Source of the DNA: Prevotellaceae bacterium KH2P17
GTDB taxonomy: Bacteria; Bacteroidota; Bacteroidia; Bacteroidales; Bacteroidaceae
DNA length: 64,000 nt
NCBI GenBank assembly: GCA_900199655.1
Contig: FZRE01000007.1
Coordinates: 101,371 to 165,370, forward strand
Reading direction: 5' to 3'
The notes beneath the pieces were generated by a model. The model ran no database searches. It was not told the DNA's origin and worked only from the letters and a program-made list of their open reading frames with translations. This document shows positions 15,782-23,538 of the stretch, in pieces. Positions within the stretch are counted from its first letter, which is position 1, and each line of letters starts with the position of its first letter. Position numbers and translations under genes: made by a program.

Positions 15782-17611
15782 ATGAAGGAATTCCTACTCG
15801 TTCTCCGGCGGTTTGTACCGCCTTACAAGAAGTATCTCGTGCTATCGGTACTGTTCAACATCCTCTCCGCGGTGCTGAACATCTTCTCTTTTGCCGCCTT
15901 GATACCCATTCTGCAGATACTGTTCAAGACCGAAGGGGCCGGCAAGGCTACGGAGCTGATGGCCTGGAACTGGTCGAACCTGAAAGAAGTGGTGTCGAAC
16001 AATGCCGATTACTACGTGCAGCAGTTCATCAATACCATGGGAGCAACCACCACGCTGCTCGTCATCGGGCTGTTCCTGGCTTTCATGACGTTCCTCAAAA
16101 CGGGCGCCTACTTCCTCTCCTCGGCCTCTATCATACCCATACGGACGGGTGTCGTGCGCGATATTCGTAACCAACTGTACCGCAAAATCAATGAACTGTC
16201 GCTCGGATTCTTCAGTGAAGAGCGCAAGGGAGACATCATCGCCCGCATGAGCGGCGACGTTCAGGAGATTGAGAACAGCATTATGTCGAGCCTCGACATG
16301 CTCTTCAAGAACCCCATCCTCATCCTTTTCTACTTCGGAACGCTGATAGTCATCAGCTGGCAGCTCACACTCTTCACCATTATCTTTGTGCCTCTGTTCG
16401 GCTGGTTCATGGGTTTCGTGGGCCGCAAGCTGAAACAGAAGTCCATCAAAGCACAGGGACTGTGGAGCGATACGATGAGTCAGGTGGAGGAAACGCTTGG
16501 TGGACTGCGCATCATCAAGGCTTTCGGCGCCGAGGAAAAGATGAACGAGCGGTTCGACAAGGTAAACACAGCCTACCGCAACGACATCATGCGGGTGAAC
16601 ATACGCCAGCAGCTGGCCCATCCCATGAGCGAGTTTCTGGGCACGGTGATGATAGTCATCGTGCTGTGGGTGGGCGGCATACTGGTTCTGAACTACCACT
16701 CGCTGGGCGGTCCCACGTTTATTTACTACCTCGTCATGCTCTACAGCATCATCAATCCGCTCAAGGAGTTCTCCAAAGCGGGCTACAACATCCCCAAGGG
16801 ACTGGCTTCCATGGAGCGCGTAGACAAGATACTGAAGGCCGAAGTGGAGATTAAAGAAGCCCCGGAGCCTGTCCGCATCAGCAGCTTCAGGCACCAGATA
16901 GAGTTCCGCCACGTATCTTTCAGGTACGACCAGCAATGGGTGCTGCGCGACATCAACCTCATTATTCCCAAAGGAAAGACCGTAGCACTGGTGGGACAGA
17001 GCGGCAGCGGCAAGTCTACCCTTGTAGACCTGATACCGCGCTACTATGATGTACAGGAGGGCGAGGTGCTCATCGACGGCATCAACGTAAAGGACCTGGG
17101 CGTGCATGACCTGCGTCAGCTCATCGGCAACGTAAATCAGGAGGCCATTCTCTTTAACGATACCTTCCGCAACAACATCACCTTCGGCGTAGAGAACGCA
17201 ACCGACGAGCAGGTGGAGCAGGCTGCCAGGATTGCCAATGCCTACGACTTCATCACTAACTCGGAAAAAGGGTTCGACACGAACATAGGCGATCGCGGCG
17301 GCAGACTGAGCGGCGGACAGCGCCAACGTGTAAGTATTGCCCGGGCGATACTGAAGAACCCGCCCATTCTGATACTCGACGAAGCCACCTCGGCACTTGA
17401 TACAGAGAGCGAGCGGCTGGTTCAGGACGCCCTTGAACGGCTCATGAAGACACGCACCACCATAGCCATTGCCCACCGGTTGAGCACCATCAGGAACGCC
17501 GACGAAATCTGCGTGCTCCACGAAGGCCGCATCGTAGAGCGCGGCAGCCACGAGTCGCTGCTCGCCGCAGGCGGCTATTACCGGAAGCTGCACGACATGC
17601 AGGAAGTCTAA
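15782..17611 (+). CDS. MsbA-type ABC exporter (fused permease and ATPase)
   Basis: 609 residues. Six membrane helices lie in the first 330 residues, followed by one nucleotide-binding domain with Walker A GQSGSGKST (near 404-412), signature LSGGQRQR (near 508) and Walker B ILILDEATSALD (near 530). This half-transporter would work as a homodimer. The closest functional group is the lipid/lipid A flippase MsbA, and the neighbouring acyltransferase and LTA-synthase-like genes support a lipid substrate, but drug or peptide export cannot be ruled out. The next gene starts 9 bases later. Confidence 0.92.
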   Translation: MKEFLLVLRRFVPPYKKYLVLSVLFNILSAVLNIFSFAALIPILQILFKTEGAGKATELMAWNWSNLKEVVSNNADYYVQQFINTMGATTTLLVIGLFLAFMTFLKTGAYFLSSASIIPIRTGVVRDIRNQLYRKINELSLGFFSEERKGDIIARMSGDVQEIENSIMSSLDMLFKNPILILFYFGTLIVISWQLTLFTIIFVPLFGWFMGFVGRKLKQKSIKAQGLWSDTMSQVEETLGGLRIIKAFGAEEKMNERFDKVNTAYRNDIMRVNIRQQLAHPMSEFLGTVMIVIVLWVGGILVLNYHSLGGPTFIYYLVMLYSIINPLKEFSKAGYNIPKGLASMERVDKILKAEVEIKEAPEPVRISSFRHQIEFRHVSFRYDQQWVLRDINLIIPKGKTVALVGQSGSGKSTLVDLIPRYYDVQEGEVLIDGINVKDLGVHDLRQLIGNVNQEAILFNDTFRNNITFGVENATDEQVEQAARIANAYDFITNSEKGFDTNIGDRGGRLSGGQRQRVSIARAILKNPPILILDEATSALDTESERLVQDALERLMKTRTTIAIAHRLSTIRNADEICVLHEGRIVERGSHESLLAAGGYYRKLHDMQEV

Positions 17612-17620
17612 ACACACGAT

Positions 17621-19618
17621 ATGAAAAAGAAGAAGATAAGCATACTCGACACGATGGCCGGCCCCTTTGCCGCCATGTTGGTAAACCTGCTGATGGCATT
17701 TGCCGTCTATTTCGTTGCCCGCGTGGAGTTTCTGCTCGAAAACTACAGCTATTTTTCCTCCGACCTTTCCCTCTCCCACCTCGCTACCATGTTCTGGGGC
17801 GGTTACATCTTCGACCGTTCGGCCATCACGTACAGCAACATTCTCTACATCGTCCTTATGCTCTTTCCGCTCTGGATGAAGGAGAACCGCCTCTACCACC
17901 TGGCGTGCAAGTGGGTTTTCGTGGCTGTAAACGCACTCACGTTCATCATCAATCTCTGCGATTCCGTCTACTTCCCCTACACCCTCCGGCGCACAACAAC
18001 GAGCGTGTTCCGCGAGTTCAGCAACGAGAACAACCTCGCCGACGTGTTCTGGGGCGAGCTTCTTGTGCACTGGTACCTCGTGTTGCTGGCCGCCGTTGTT
18101 ATCTGGGGCATGTGGAAACTCTACCTCATGCCGAAGACGCACCGCAGCCAGTTCGCCACCACAGGCCAGCGTTTGAAGTTCGGTCTCGTGCAGTTACTGC
18201 TCCTGGCAGCCATCACCCCGCTGGCCGTAGGGGCCTGTCGGGGCGGCCTGGGCACGGGAATACGCCCCATAACCATCAACAATGCCAACCAGTACGTGCA
18301 CCGTCCCACGGAGTGCGCGCTCGTTCTGAACACGCCCTTCTCGCTGATGCGCACCATCGGAAAGGACATCTTCGAGGTTCCCGACTACTTCCGGAGCCCG
18401 GAGGAGGCACAGGCAGTCTTCGACCCCATACACAGACCGAAGCCTGCACACGCCTTCCGCAAGAAGAACGTGGTGGTGCTGATAGTCGAGAGCTTTGGCC
18501 GAGAGTACATCGGAGCACTCAACAAGATGTACTTCGGCGGCAAGTACCGGGGCTACACGCCACAGGTAGACAAGCTCATCGCCAAGAGTGCCGTGTATTA
18601 CTACTCCTTCTGCAACGGCCGCAAGAGCATAGACGGCATGCCGTCTATACTGAGCAGCATCCCGATGTTCAAGGAACCGTTCGTACTTACGCCCGCTTCC
18701 ATGAACACCTACACCGGACTGGCAGGCCTGCTGGCCAAGGAGGGCTACCAGACTTCTTTCTTCCACGGTGCCAACCGCGGCTCCATGGGCTTCATGGCCT
18801 TTGCCAACAAGACCGGCTTCCAGCAGTACTACGGCAGGCAGGACTATGCTGCCGACCCGCGCTTTGGCGGCGATGCCGACTTTGACACGCACTGGGGCAT
18901 CTGGGACGAGCCCTTCCTGCAGTACTGGTGTGCCAAGCTCAACGAGATGAAACAGCCCTTCATGACGGCCTGCTTCACCGTTTCGTCGCACACGCCCTAC
19001 GTTGTTCCCGATAAATATAAAGATGTATTCCCCGAAGAGGGAATAGCTATACACAAGTGCATCCGCTACACCGACATGGCCATCGGCAAGTTCTTCGAGG
19101 CCGCCAGCAGGCAGCCGTGGTTCAAGAACACCATCTTCGTCATGACGAGCGACCACACCAACCTGAGCGATCACAAGCAATATCAGACCGACATCGGCGG
19201 CTTCAGCTCGCCCATCATCATCTTCGACCCCAGCGGCGAGGTGCAACCGGGCATGCGCAACGGCATCGCCCAGCAGATTGACATCATGCCCACGGTGCTC
19301 AGCATACTGGGTTACGGCAAGCCCTACCTCTCCTTCGGCTGCGACCTCATGACCACTCCGATGCTTGACACCTACGCCGTAAACTACCTGAACGGCGTCT
19401 ACCAGTACGTAAAACATGGCTACACCATGCAGTTCAACGGCCGGAAAGTGGTCGGGATGTACAAACTCACCGACCTCCTCATGCAGCACAACCTCGTTGA
19501 CAAGGTACCTCTTCAGCGACAGATGGAGCGCGAACTCAAGGCCATCATTTACCAGTATATGTACCGGATGGTAAATGACAGGCTCATGCCGGAGGGCAAG
19601 ATAACAGATAAAAGATAA
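17621..19618 (+). CDS. LTA-synthase-like sulfatase-family membrane transferase
   Basis: 665 residues: about five membrane helices in the first 210, then a periplasmic alkaline-phosphatase-fold domain. The metal-site segments VVLIVESFGREY (near 285) and MTSDHTNLSDH (near 507), plus GMPSILSSIP around the expected nucleophile, place it with LtaS/sulfatase-like enzymes. In Gram-negative bacteria these move phosphoglycerol or phosphoethanolamine onto envelope lipids or glycans. It is co-transcribed with the ABC exporter and the acyltransferase. Confidence 0.88.
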   Translation: MKKKKISILDTMAGPFAAMLVNLLMAFAVYFVARVEFLLENYSYFSSDLSLSHLATMFWGGYIFDRSAITYSNILYIVLMLFPLWMKENRLYHLACKWVFVAVNALTFIINLCDSVYFPYTLRRTTTSVFREFSNENNLADVFWGELLVHWYLVLLAAVVIWGMWKLYLMPKTHRSQFATTGQRLKFGLVQLLLLAAITPLAVGACRGGLGTGIRPITINNANQYVHRPTECALVLNTPFSLMRTIGKDIFEVPDYFRSPEEAQAVFDPIHRPKPAHAFRKKNVVVLIVESFGREYIGALNKMYFGGKYRGYTPQVDKLIAKSAVYYYSFCNGRKSIDGMPSILSSIPMFKEPFVLTPASMNTYTGLAGLLAKEGYQTSFFHGANRGSMGFMAFANKTGFQQYYGRQDYAADPRFGGDADFDTHWGIWDEPFLQYWCAKLNEMKQPFMTACFTVSSHTPYVVPDKYKDVFPEEGIAIHKCIRYTDMAIGKFFEAASRQPWFKNTIFVMTSDHTNLSDHKQYQTDIGGFSSPIIIFDPSGEVQPGMRNGIAQQIDIMPTVLSILGYGKPYLSFGCDLMTTPMLDTYAVNYLNGVYQYVKHGYTMQFNGRKVVGMYKLTDLLMQHNLVDKVPLQRQMERELKAIIYQYMYRMVNDRLMPEGKITDKR

Positions 19619-19655
19619 GAGATAAGAGATAACAGATAAGGGATAATGAGATAAA
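19599..19655 (+). repeat. GATAA-type simple repeat across a gene junction
   Basis: About eight imperfect copies of AGATAA(A/G) cover the last codons of the transferase gene and the 40 bases before the acyltransferase ATG. Slippage here would change the C-terminus of one protein or the spacing to the next. Confidence 0.7.
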
Positions 19656-19658
19656 GGG

Positions 19659-20645
19659 ATGAAGACGATGGGCAAAGCTATCAGTTATTTGGCTTACGGA
19701 GCTGTCTACGGGCTCTGGTACGTGGCGTCGCTGCTGCCGCTGCGTGTGCTCTACGTGTTCTCCGACCTTATTTACCTCGTCCTGGGCAGGCTGGTTAAGT
19801 ACCGCCACAACATTATCCGGAAGAACCTGACCACGAGCTTCCCCGAGAAGACCCACGACGAGCTGCGCGCCATAGAGCACCGGTTCTACCGCTGGTTCTG
19901 CGACTATCTGGTCGAAACCGTTAAGCTCATGACCATGAGCCGCAGCCAGATGATGCGCCGCATGCAGTTTACCGGCATGGAGACCATCAACGAGATAGCC
20001 GCCCAGGGACAGTCCATAGCCGTTTACCTGGGCCACTACGGCCAGTGGGAATGGATAACCTCGCTGCCCTACTGGGTAACTGACAGGCTGCAATGCACCG
20101 AGATTTACCACCCGCTGGAGAACCCTTACTTCGACCGCTTGTTCCGTAACGTGCGCCAGAAGCGCAACTCGCTCTGCATTCCCATGGCCGAAGTGCTGCG
20201 CCGGGTGGTTGAATACCGCCGCCAGGGGCAGCCCATCATCCTGGGCTATATCTCCGACCAGGCACCCTTCTGGAACAACATTCACCACTGGGTCAACTTC
20301 CTCAACCACGATACTCCCGTGCTCACGGGCGGCGAACAGATACAGCGCAAGATGAACCAGGCCGTGTTCTACGGCTCCGTACGCCGCGTGCGCCGGGGCT
20401 ACTACACCTGCCACATGCAGCTCATCACGCGCCATCCGGCCGATATTGAGCCCTTCGGCATTACCGACATCTACTACCGCAAGCTGGAGGAGAGCATCCG
20501 CCGCGACCCCACCATCTACCTGTGGAGCCACAACAGGTGGAAACGCACGCGCCAGGAGTTCAACATCAGGCTCGATAAAGAAACCGGCAGGGTTGACCTG
20601 GGCCCGCTGGAAGAAATCAAACGCCGCAAAGGCATCAAACCGTAA
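19659..20645 (+). CDS. Lipid A biosynthesis-type lysophospholipid acyltransferase
   Basis: 328 residues, LpxL/HtrB family. One N-terminal membrane-anchoring segment precedes the HX4(D/E) catalytic motif in LGHYGQWEW (His near 126), followed by the conserved GYISDQAPF stretch. These enzymes transfer an acyl chain from acyl-ACP to lipid A or related lipids at the inner membrane. An in-frame ATG nine bases downstream (MGKAISYL) is an alternative start. The fucosyltransferase begins three bases after its stop. Confidence 0.92.
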   Translation: MKTMGKAISYLAYGAVYGLWYVASLLPLRVLYVFSDLIYLVLGRLVKYRHNIIRKNLTTSFPEKTHDELRAIEHRFYRWFCDYLVETVKLMTMSRSQMMRRMQFTGMETINEIAAQGQSIAVYLGHYGQWEWITSLPYWVTDRLQCTEIYHPLENPYFDRLFRNVRQKRNSLCIPMAEVLRRVVEYRRQGQPIILGYISDQAPFWNNIHHWVNFLNHDTPVLTGGEQIQRKMNQAVFYGSVRRVRRGYYTCHMQLITRHPADIEPFGITDIYYRKLEESIRRDPTIYLWSHNRWKRTRQEFNIRLDKETGRVDLGPLEEIKRRKGIKP

Positions 20646-20648
20646 GCC

Positions 20649-21461
20649 ATGATATTCGTCAGAGACAAGGGCCGCATGTGCAACAACATCCTGCAGTACG
20701 GCCATCTGTATGCCTGGGGGCGCGAGCACGGACGCACCACCATGTCCATGCGCTTTGCCTATAAGTACCCCTACTTCCACATCTGCAACACCCCGCACCA
20801 CAACTTCTTCTGCTACTGCCTGGGCAAGTATGCCGCCAAGGCGGGCCTCATTGCCACCGTGAGCTTTGACTCCCGGGAGGCCGACACGGCAGCGCTGGAG
20901 CAGCAGCTCATGGCCCACCGCAACGTGATGGCTCAGGGATGGTACGCCCGCTTCTACGACCTCTTCCTGAAGTACAAGGCCGATATCATCGCACTCTTCG
21001 CCTTCCACGCCGACATAGAGGCTGCCACGGCGCGCCGGCTGCAGGGCTCCGAGGACTGCATCAGGCTCGGTGTGCACATCCGCCGGGGCGACTATGCCAC
21101 CTGGCAGGGCGGCCGCTACCTCTTTACCGATGAGCAGTACATCGCCGTCATCAGCCAGTTCGTGGCCCTGCACCCCGCGAGCCGCGTGCGCATCTACATC
21201 TGCGGCAACGACCCGAAGCTCGATTGCGGCAAGTTCCTTGCGGCCTTCGGCCAGGGCAACGTTGTCTTTCCCGACGGCAACCCGGGGCAGGATCTCTGTC
21301 TGCTCTCCCACTGCAACTACCTAATAGGTGCCCCGAGCACCTTCTCGCTCGTAGCTTCCATGTACCACGACACGCCACTTTACTGGATAAAGGATGCCGA
21401 GGCGCCGCTGCAGGAGGACAGCTTCGGGCGGTTCGAGGAGCTGTTCAGGAAGATTATTTAA
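20649..21461 (+). CDS. GT11-family (alpha-1,2-fucosyltransferase-like) glycosyltransferase
   Basis: 270 residues, cytosolic. The hallmark HIRRGDY motif (near 143-149) of alpha-1,2-fucosyltransferases is present, followed by RVRIYICGNDP and the C-terminal YLIGAPSTFSLVASMY segment. The family moves L-fucose from GDP-fucose to the 2-OH of galactose. Coupled directly to the lipid acyltransferase, it may decorate LPS or another surface glycan with a host-like terminal fucose. Acceptor and linkage are not shown by sequence. Confidence 0.88.
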   Translation: MIFVRDKGRMCNNILQYGHLYAWGREHGRTTMSMRFAYKYPYFHICNTPHHNFFCYCLGKYAAKAGLIATVSFDSREADTAALEQQLMAHRNVMAQGWYARFYDLFLKYKADIIALFAFHADIEAATARRLQGSEDCIRLGVHIRRGDYATWQGGRYLFTDEQYIAVISQFVALHPASRVRIYICGNDPKLDCGKFLAAFGQGNVVFPDGNPGQDLCLLSHCNYLIGAPSTFSLVASMYHDTPLYWIKDAEAPLQEDSFGRFEELFRKII

Positions 21462-21463
21462 GA

Positions 21464-21657
21464 CCTCTCCCCCTTCCCCTCCCCGAGGGGGAGGGGGGTA
21501 CTTCTGCTCTTCCTGCTTTCTTTCGCTTGCTTCCGCTTCGCTTGTTTTTTGTTCTTTCCCTGTCTGCCTGTACCTTTTCATTTCCTTTATTCCCTCGTTT
21601 TTTTCTTTGTAGAGGTTCTTTTCTCCCCAGCTCCCTTCTCCTTTCTTCTCCGCAAAC
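21464..21657 (+). other. Strand-biased pyrimidine-rich tract
   Basis: After a CCCCTCCCC-GAGGGGGAGGGG hairpin just behind the fucosyltransferase stop (about 21477-21499), the plus strand is strongly biased to C and T for about 160 bases, with runs such as TTTTTTCTTTG. No gene is seen. Confidence 0.7.
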
Positions 21658-21658
21658 C

Positions 21659-21998
21659 TCATCCCCTCCCATCCTCTCCTTTACAAGGAGAGGAACCGCA
21701 GGCTGCATTTCTGCTTATCAGTAATAACAAGCAAGAATACAACAGCAGCAAGTCAAATCTGTATCCTCCCCTTAGAAAGGGGAGGATAGGAGGGGATGAT
21801 TACACCAAAAGATTACCAACAGCCTGCCGGAAGATTGACAACAGCTTGCCATCACATCATCCCCTCCTCCGCCTCCCCTTTCTAAGGGGAGGATACCAGT
21901 TTGCTTTTTAACTATTAATATATAAGGAGTTAGCTGGCGTATGCGTACAGGCGCCAGGGTATCCTCCCCTTGGAAAGGGGAGGTTAGGAGGGGATGAT
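21659..21998. repeat. Family B hairpins, four copies
   Basis: B elements at 21659-21697 (reverse, diverged), 21761-21800 (forward), 21856-21897 (reverse) and 21958-21998 (forward). The 21761/21856 gap again holds tandem AAGATTG-CAACAGC-TGCC blocks, and the 21897-21958 linker matches those in the array at 8868-9440. Confidence 0.85.
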
Positions 21999-22073
21999 AC
22001 CCGCAGCTGCTGGCGTTTGCGGTCCTTAATAGCAAACTGTTGGAATTCAGATAGTTACAAACAACGAAGCAAA

Positions 22074-22150
22074 AGGTGGCTTTCAAGGCCCTTGAACGAT
22101 ACCTTTTAGCCTCTTGAAGATGCCCTTCAAGGATCTTGAAAGGCATCTCC
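22074..22150. repeat. Family C repeat, copy 2
   Basis: Half-sites begin at 22082, 22104 (TTTTAG, decayed) and 22126, 22 bp apart. It is the reverse complement of the arrangement at 7024, including similar flanking sequence. Confidence 0.85.
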
Positions 22151-22214
22151 GTGCCGCGTGGCTGTATTTTGCTGTGCTGTGAGGAGATAAAAAAAACAGA
22201 GCTGCTGATTATTA

Positions 22215-22535
22215 AAGACAGAGTAACAAAGTAATTTTTTCGCTGTCGTATGTCTTTATATAAACAGGAACAAACAAGCAACAGTTGGCAGAAAGGCTAA
22301 CTGGTATCCTCCCCTTAGAAAGGGGAGGCGGAGGAGGGGATGATATAATGGCAAATTAACTATGGCGTATCAGCAGGATAACCGTTTCTTGCTGCGGGTA
22401 TCATCCCCTCCTAACCTCCCCTTTCTAAGGGGAGGATACAGGCTTGTCTTGTGGATGTTGACAGGTAATTGTCCATCTCTCATCCCTCTTCTTGGGTCTA
22501 AAAGCAGCAAAAAAATTACTCTGTTACTTTGTCTG
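22215..22535. mobile_element. 321-bp palindromic composite element, copy II
   Basis: Terminal inverted repeats at 22215-22245 and 22506-22535, a forward family B hairpin at 22303-22344 and a reverse one at 22400-22439. The spacing between all parts equals that at 6460-6780, and the outer linkers are nearly identical, but the region between the two B hairpins differs. Confidence 0.75.
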
Positions 22536-22603
22536 TAACCCGCAGCAGCCACCCCGCAGCAAGCAACAAGCAGCAAAAAAATACTCTGTTACTCTGTCTT
22601 TAA
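22506..22603. repeat. Family D tandem pair
   Basis: GTTACT-TGTCT cores begin at 22524 and 22589, 65 bp apart. The first is the right arm of the composite. From 22604 to 22740 I see no gene. Confidence 0.8.
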
Positions 22604-22746
22604 AAACAAGCAGCAGGCCAGCAACAAAGCAGTAGCAGCAGAGGAATTACGCAGTTACGCTGGCCCTGGCCTCATCCTGCCCCGCAGGAGCTATATCTTT
22701 TAACTGTTAAAAACGTAAATGGAACTTTTTGTGCCAGGCTGGCGTG

Positions 22747-22754
22747 TATCTTTG
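22747..22754 (+). promoter_or_regulatory. -7 box of the RteC-like gene
   Basis: TATCTTTG, with TTTG 15 bases upstream (22728-22731), shorter than usual. The leader of about 110 bases includes a GCCGGC...GCCGGC hairpin (22801-22840). Confidence 0.5.
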
Positions 22755-22872
22755 CAACCGATGACAGCCGGATATGAGCAGACTGTTTTCATGATAACAC
22801 GCCGGCGCCGCGCCGCTTGCTGCAAACGCACGGTGCCGGCAAACCGATAACCTTATTAATAAAAAGAACAAA

Positions 22873-23361
22873 ATGGAAGAAGAGTTTACATTCTACGACG
22901 ACCTGAACAAACAACCTGAACGCAAGAAAGAAGTGATGAAGAAGATGGCTGCCGACTATGGCCGCATTATCAGCCACTCGCCGGGCGAGGGGCTGCACTG
23001 GCGCGGCACCAAGCTCGACCTGATTGAAATGGCCCACGTGGCCTTTGTACACGGCAGCCTGAGAGACCCTATGGGGTCGCCGCTCAGCTTCGCCACGCTG
23101 GTAAGGAGGGGCTGTGCAGTCTTCGGACTGGCCGTTCCGCGCAACCCCAGAGCCTATGCCGAGAAGGCACGCCAACGCAAGGGCATCTTCCAATGTCCGT
23201 TCTTTGCGCGGTATGCCTGGCAGCTGTACCGCAACGACAACTGCGAACCTATGGGCTGTTACGTAGACTGCGGGGGTGCTCCTGCTGTGCCCTCGAAGAA
23301 AGGGAAGGTTACTTTGAAGCGAAGAACCAGATGCAGGCAAACATCAGCAAGTGGAAGATGA
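22873..23361 (+). CDS. RteC-domain-like protein, possibly frameshifted near its C-terminus
   Basis: 162 residues, no signal. The segment LHWRGTKLDLIEMAHVAF, followed by GSLRDPMGSPLSFATLVRR, resembles the C-terminal domain of RteC-type regulators of Bacteroides mobile elements, in a short stand-alone form. From about 23262 the frame becomes glycine-, proline- and arginine-rich (ending RRTRCRQTSASGR), while the +2 frame reads EEREGYFEAKNQMQANISKWK and stays open beyond, so a one-base indel near 23270-23290 may have displaced the true C-terminus. No other mobile-element gene is nearby. Function not known. Confidence 0.5.
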   Translation: MEEEFTFYDDLNKQPERKKEVMKKMAADYGRIISHSPGEGLHWRGTKLDLIEMAHVAFVHGSLRDPMGSPLSFATLVRRGCAVFGLAVPRNPRAYAEKARQRKGIFQCPFFARYAWQLYRNDNCEPMGCYVDCGGAPAVPSKKGKVTLKRRTRCRQTSASGR

Positions 23362-23478
23362 CGAGTGCCACTACGGCAATCTTCGATTTTCGGAGAATGG
23401 ATTGCTTGGTCATAAGGGGCTATATAAATAAGGTGATAGCGTATGGTTTCGGGCCGGCCGGGCAGCTGCGGTGCCACT

Positions 23479-23522
23479 GGGAGTGCCACCGGGGGGTTGA
23501 AACAGCCCCTGCCGGCACTCCC
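23479..23522. terminator. Strong hairpin between the RteC-like and GH92 genes
   Basis: GGGAGTGCC (23479-23487) pairs with GGCACTCCC (23514-23522), with further CCGG and GGGG/CCCC pairing inside. There is no T-run on either side. It lies between convergent genes, so it may stop transcription from both. Confidence 0.55.
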
Positions 23523-23538
23523 GCAGCAGCCTGCGCAG

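Noticed and set aside
15842..18142. Long open frame on the minus strand (766 codons)
   Set aside because: It is antisense to the ABC exporter and the LTA-synthase-like gene, which carry clear motifs and codon patterns. It has no recognisable domain; GC-rich codon use on the plus strand keeps the opposite frame open.
19584..21311. Long minus-strand open frame (575 codons)
   Set aside because: Antisense to the acyltransferase and GT11 genes, no domain or promoter, composition typical of a reverse-frame shadow.
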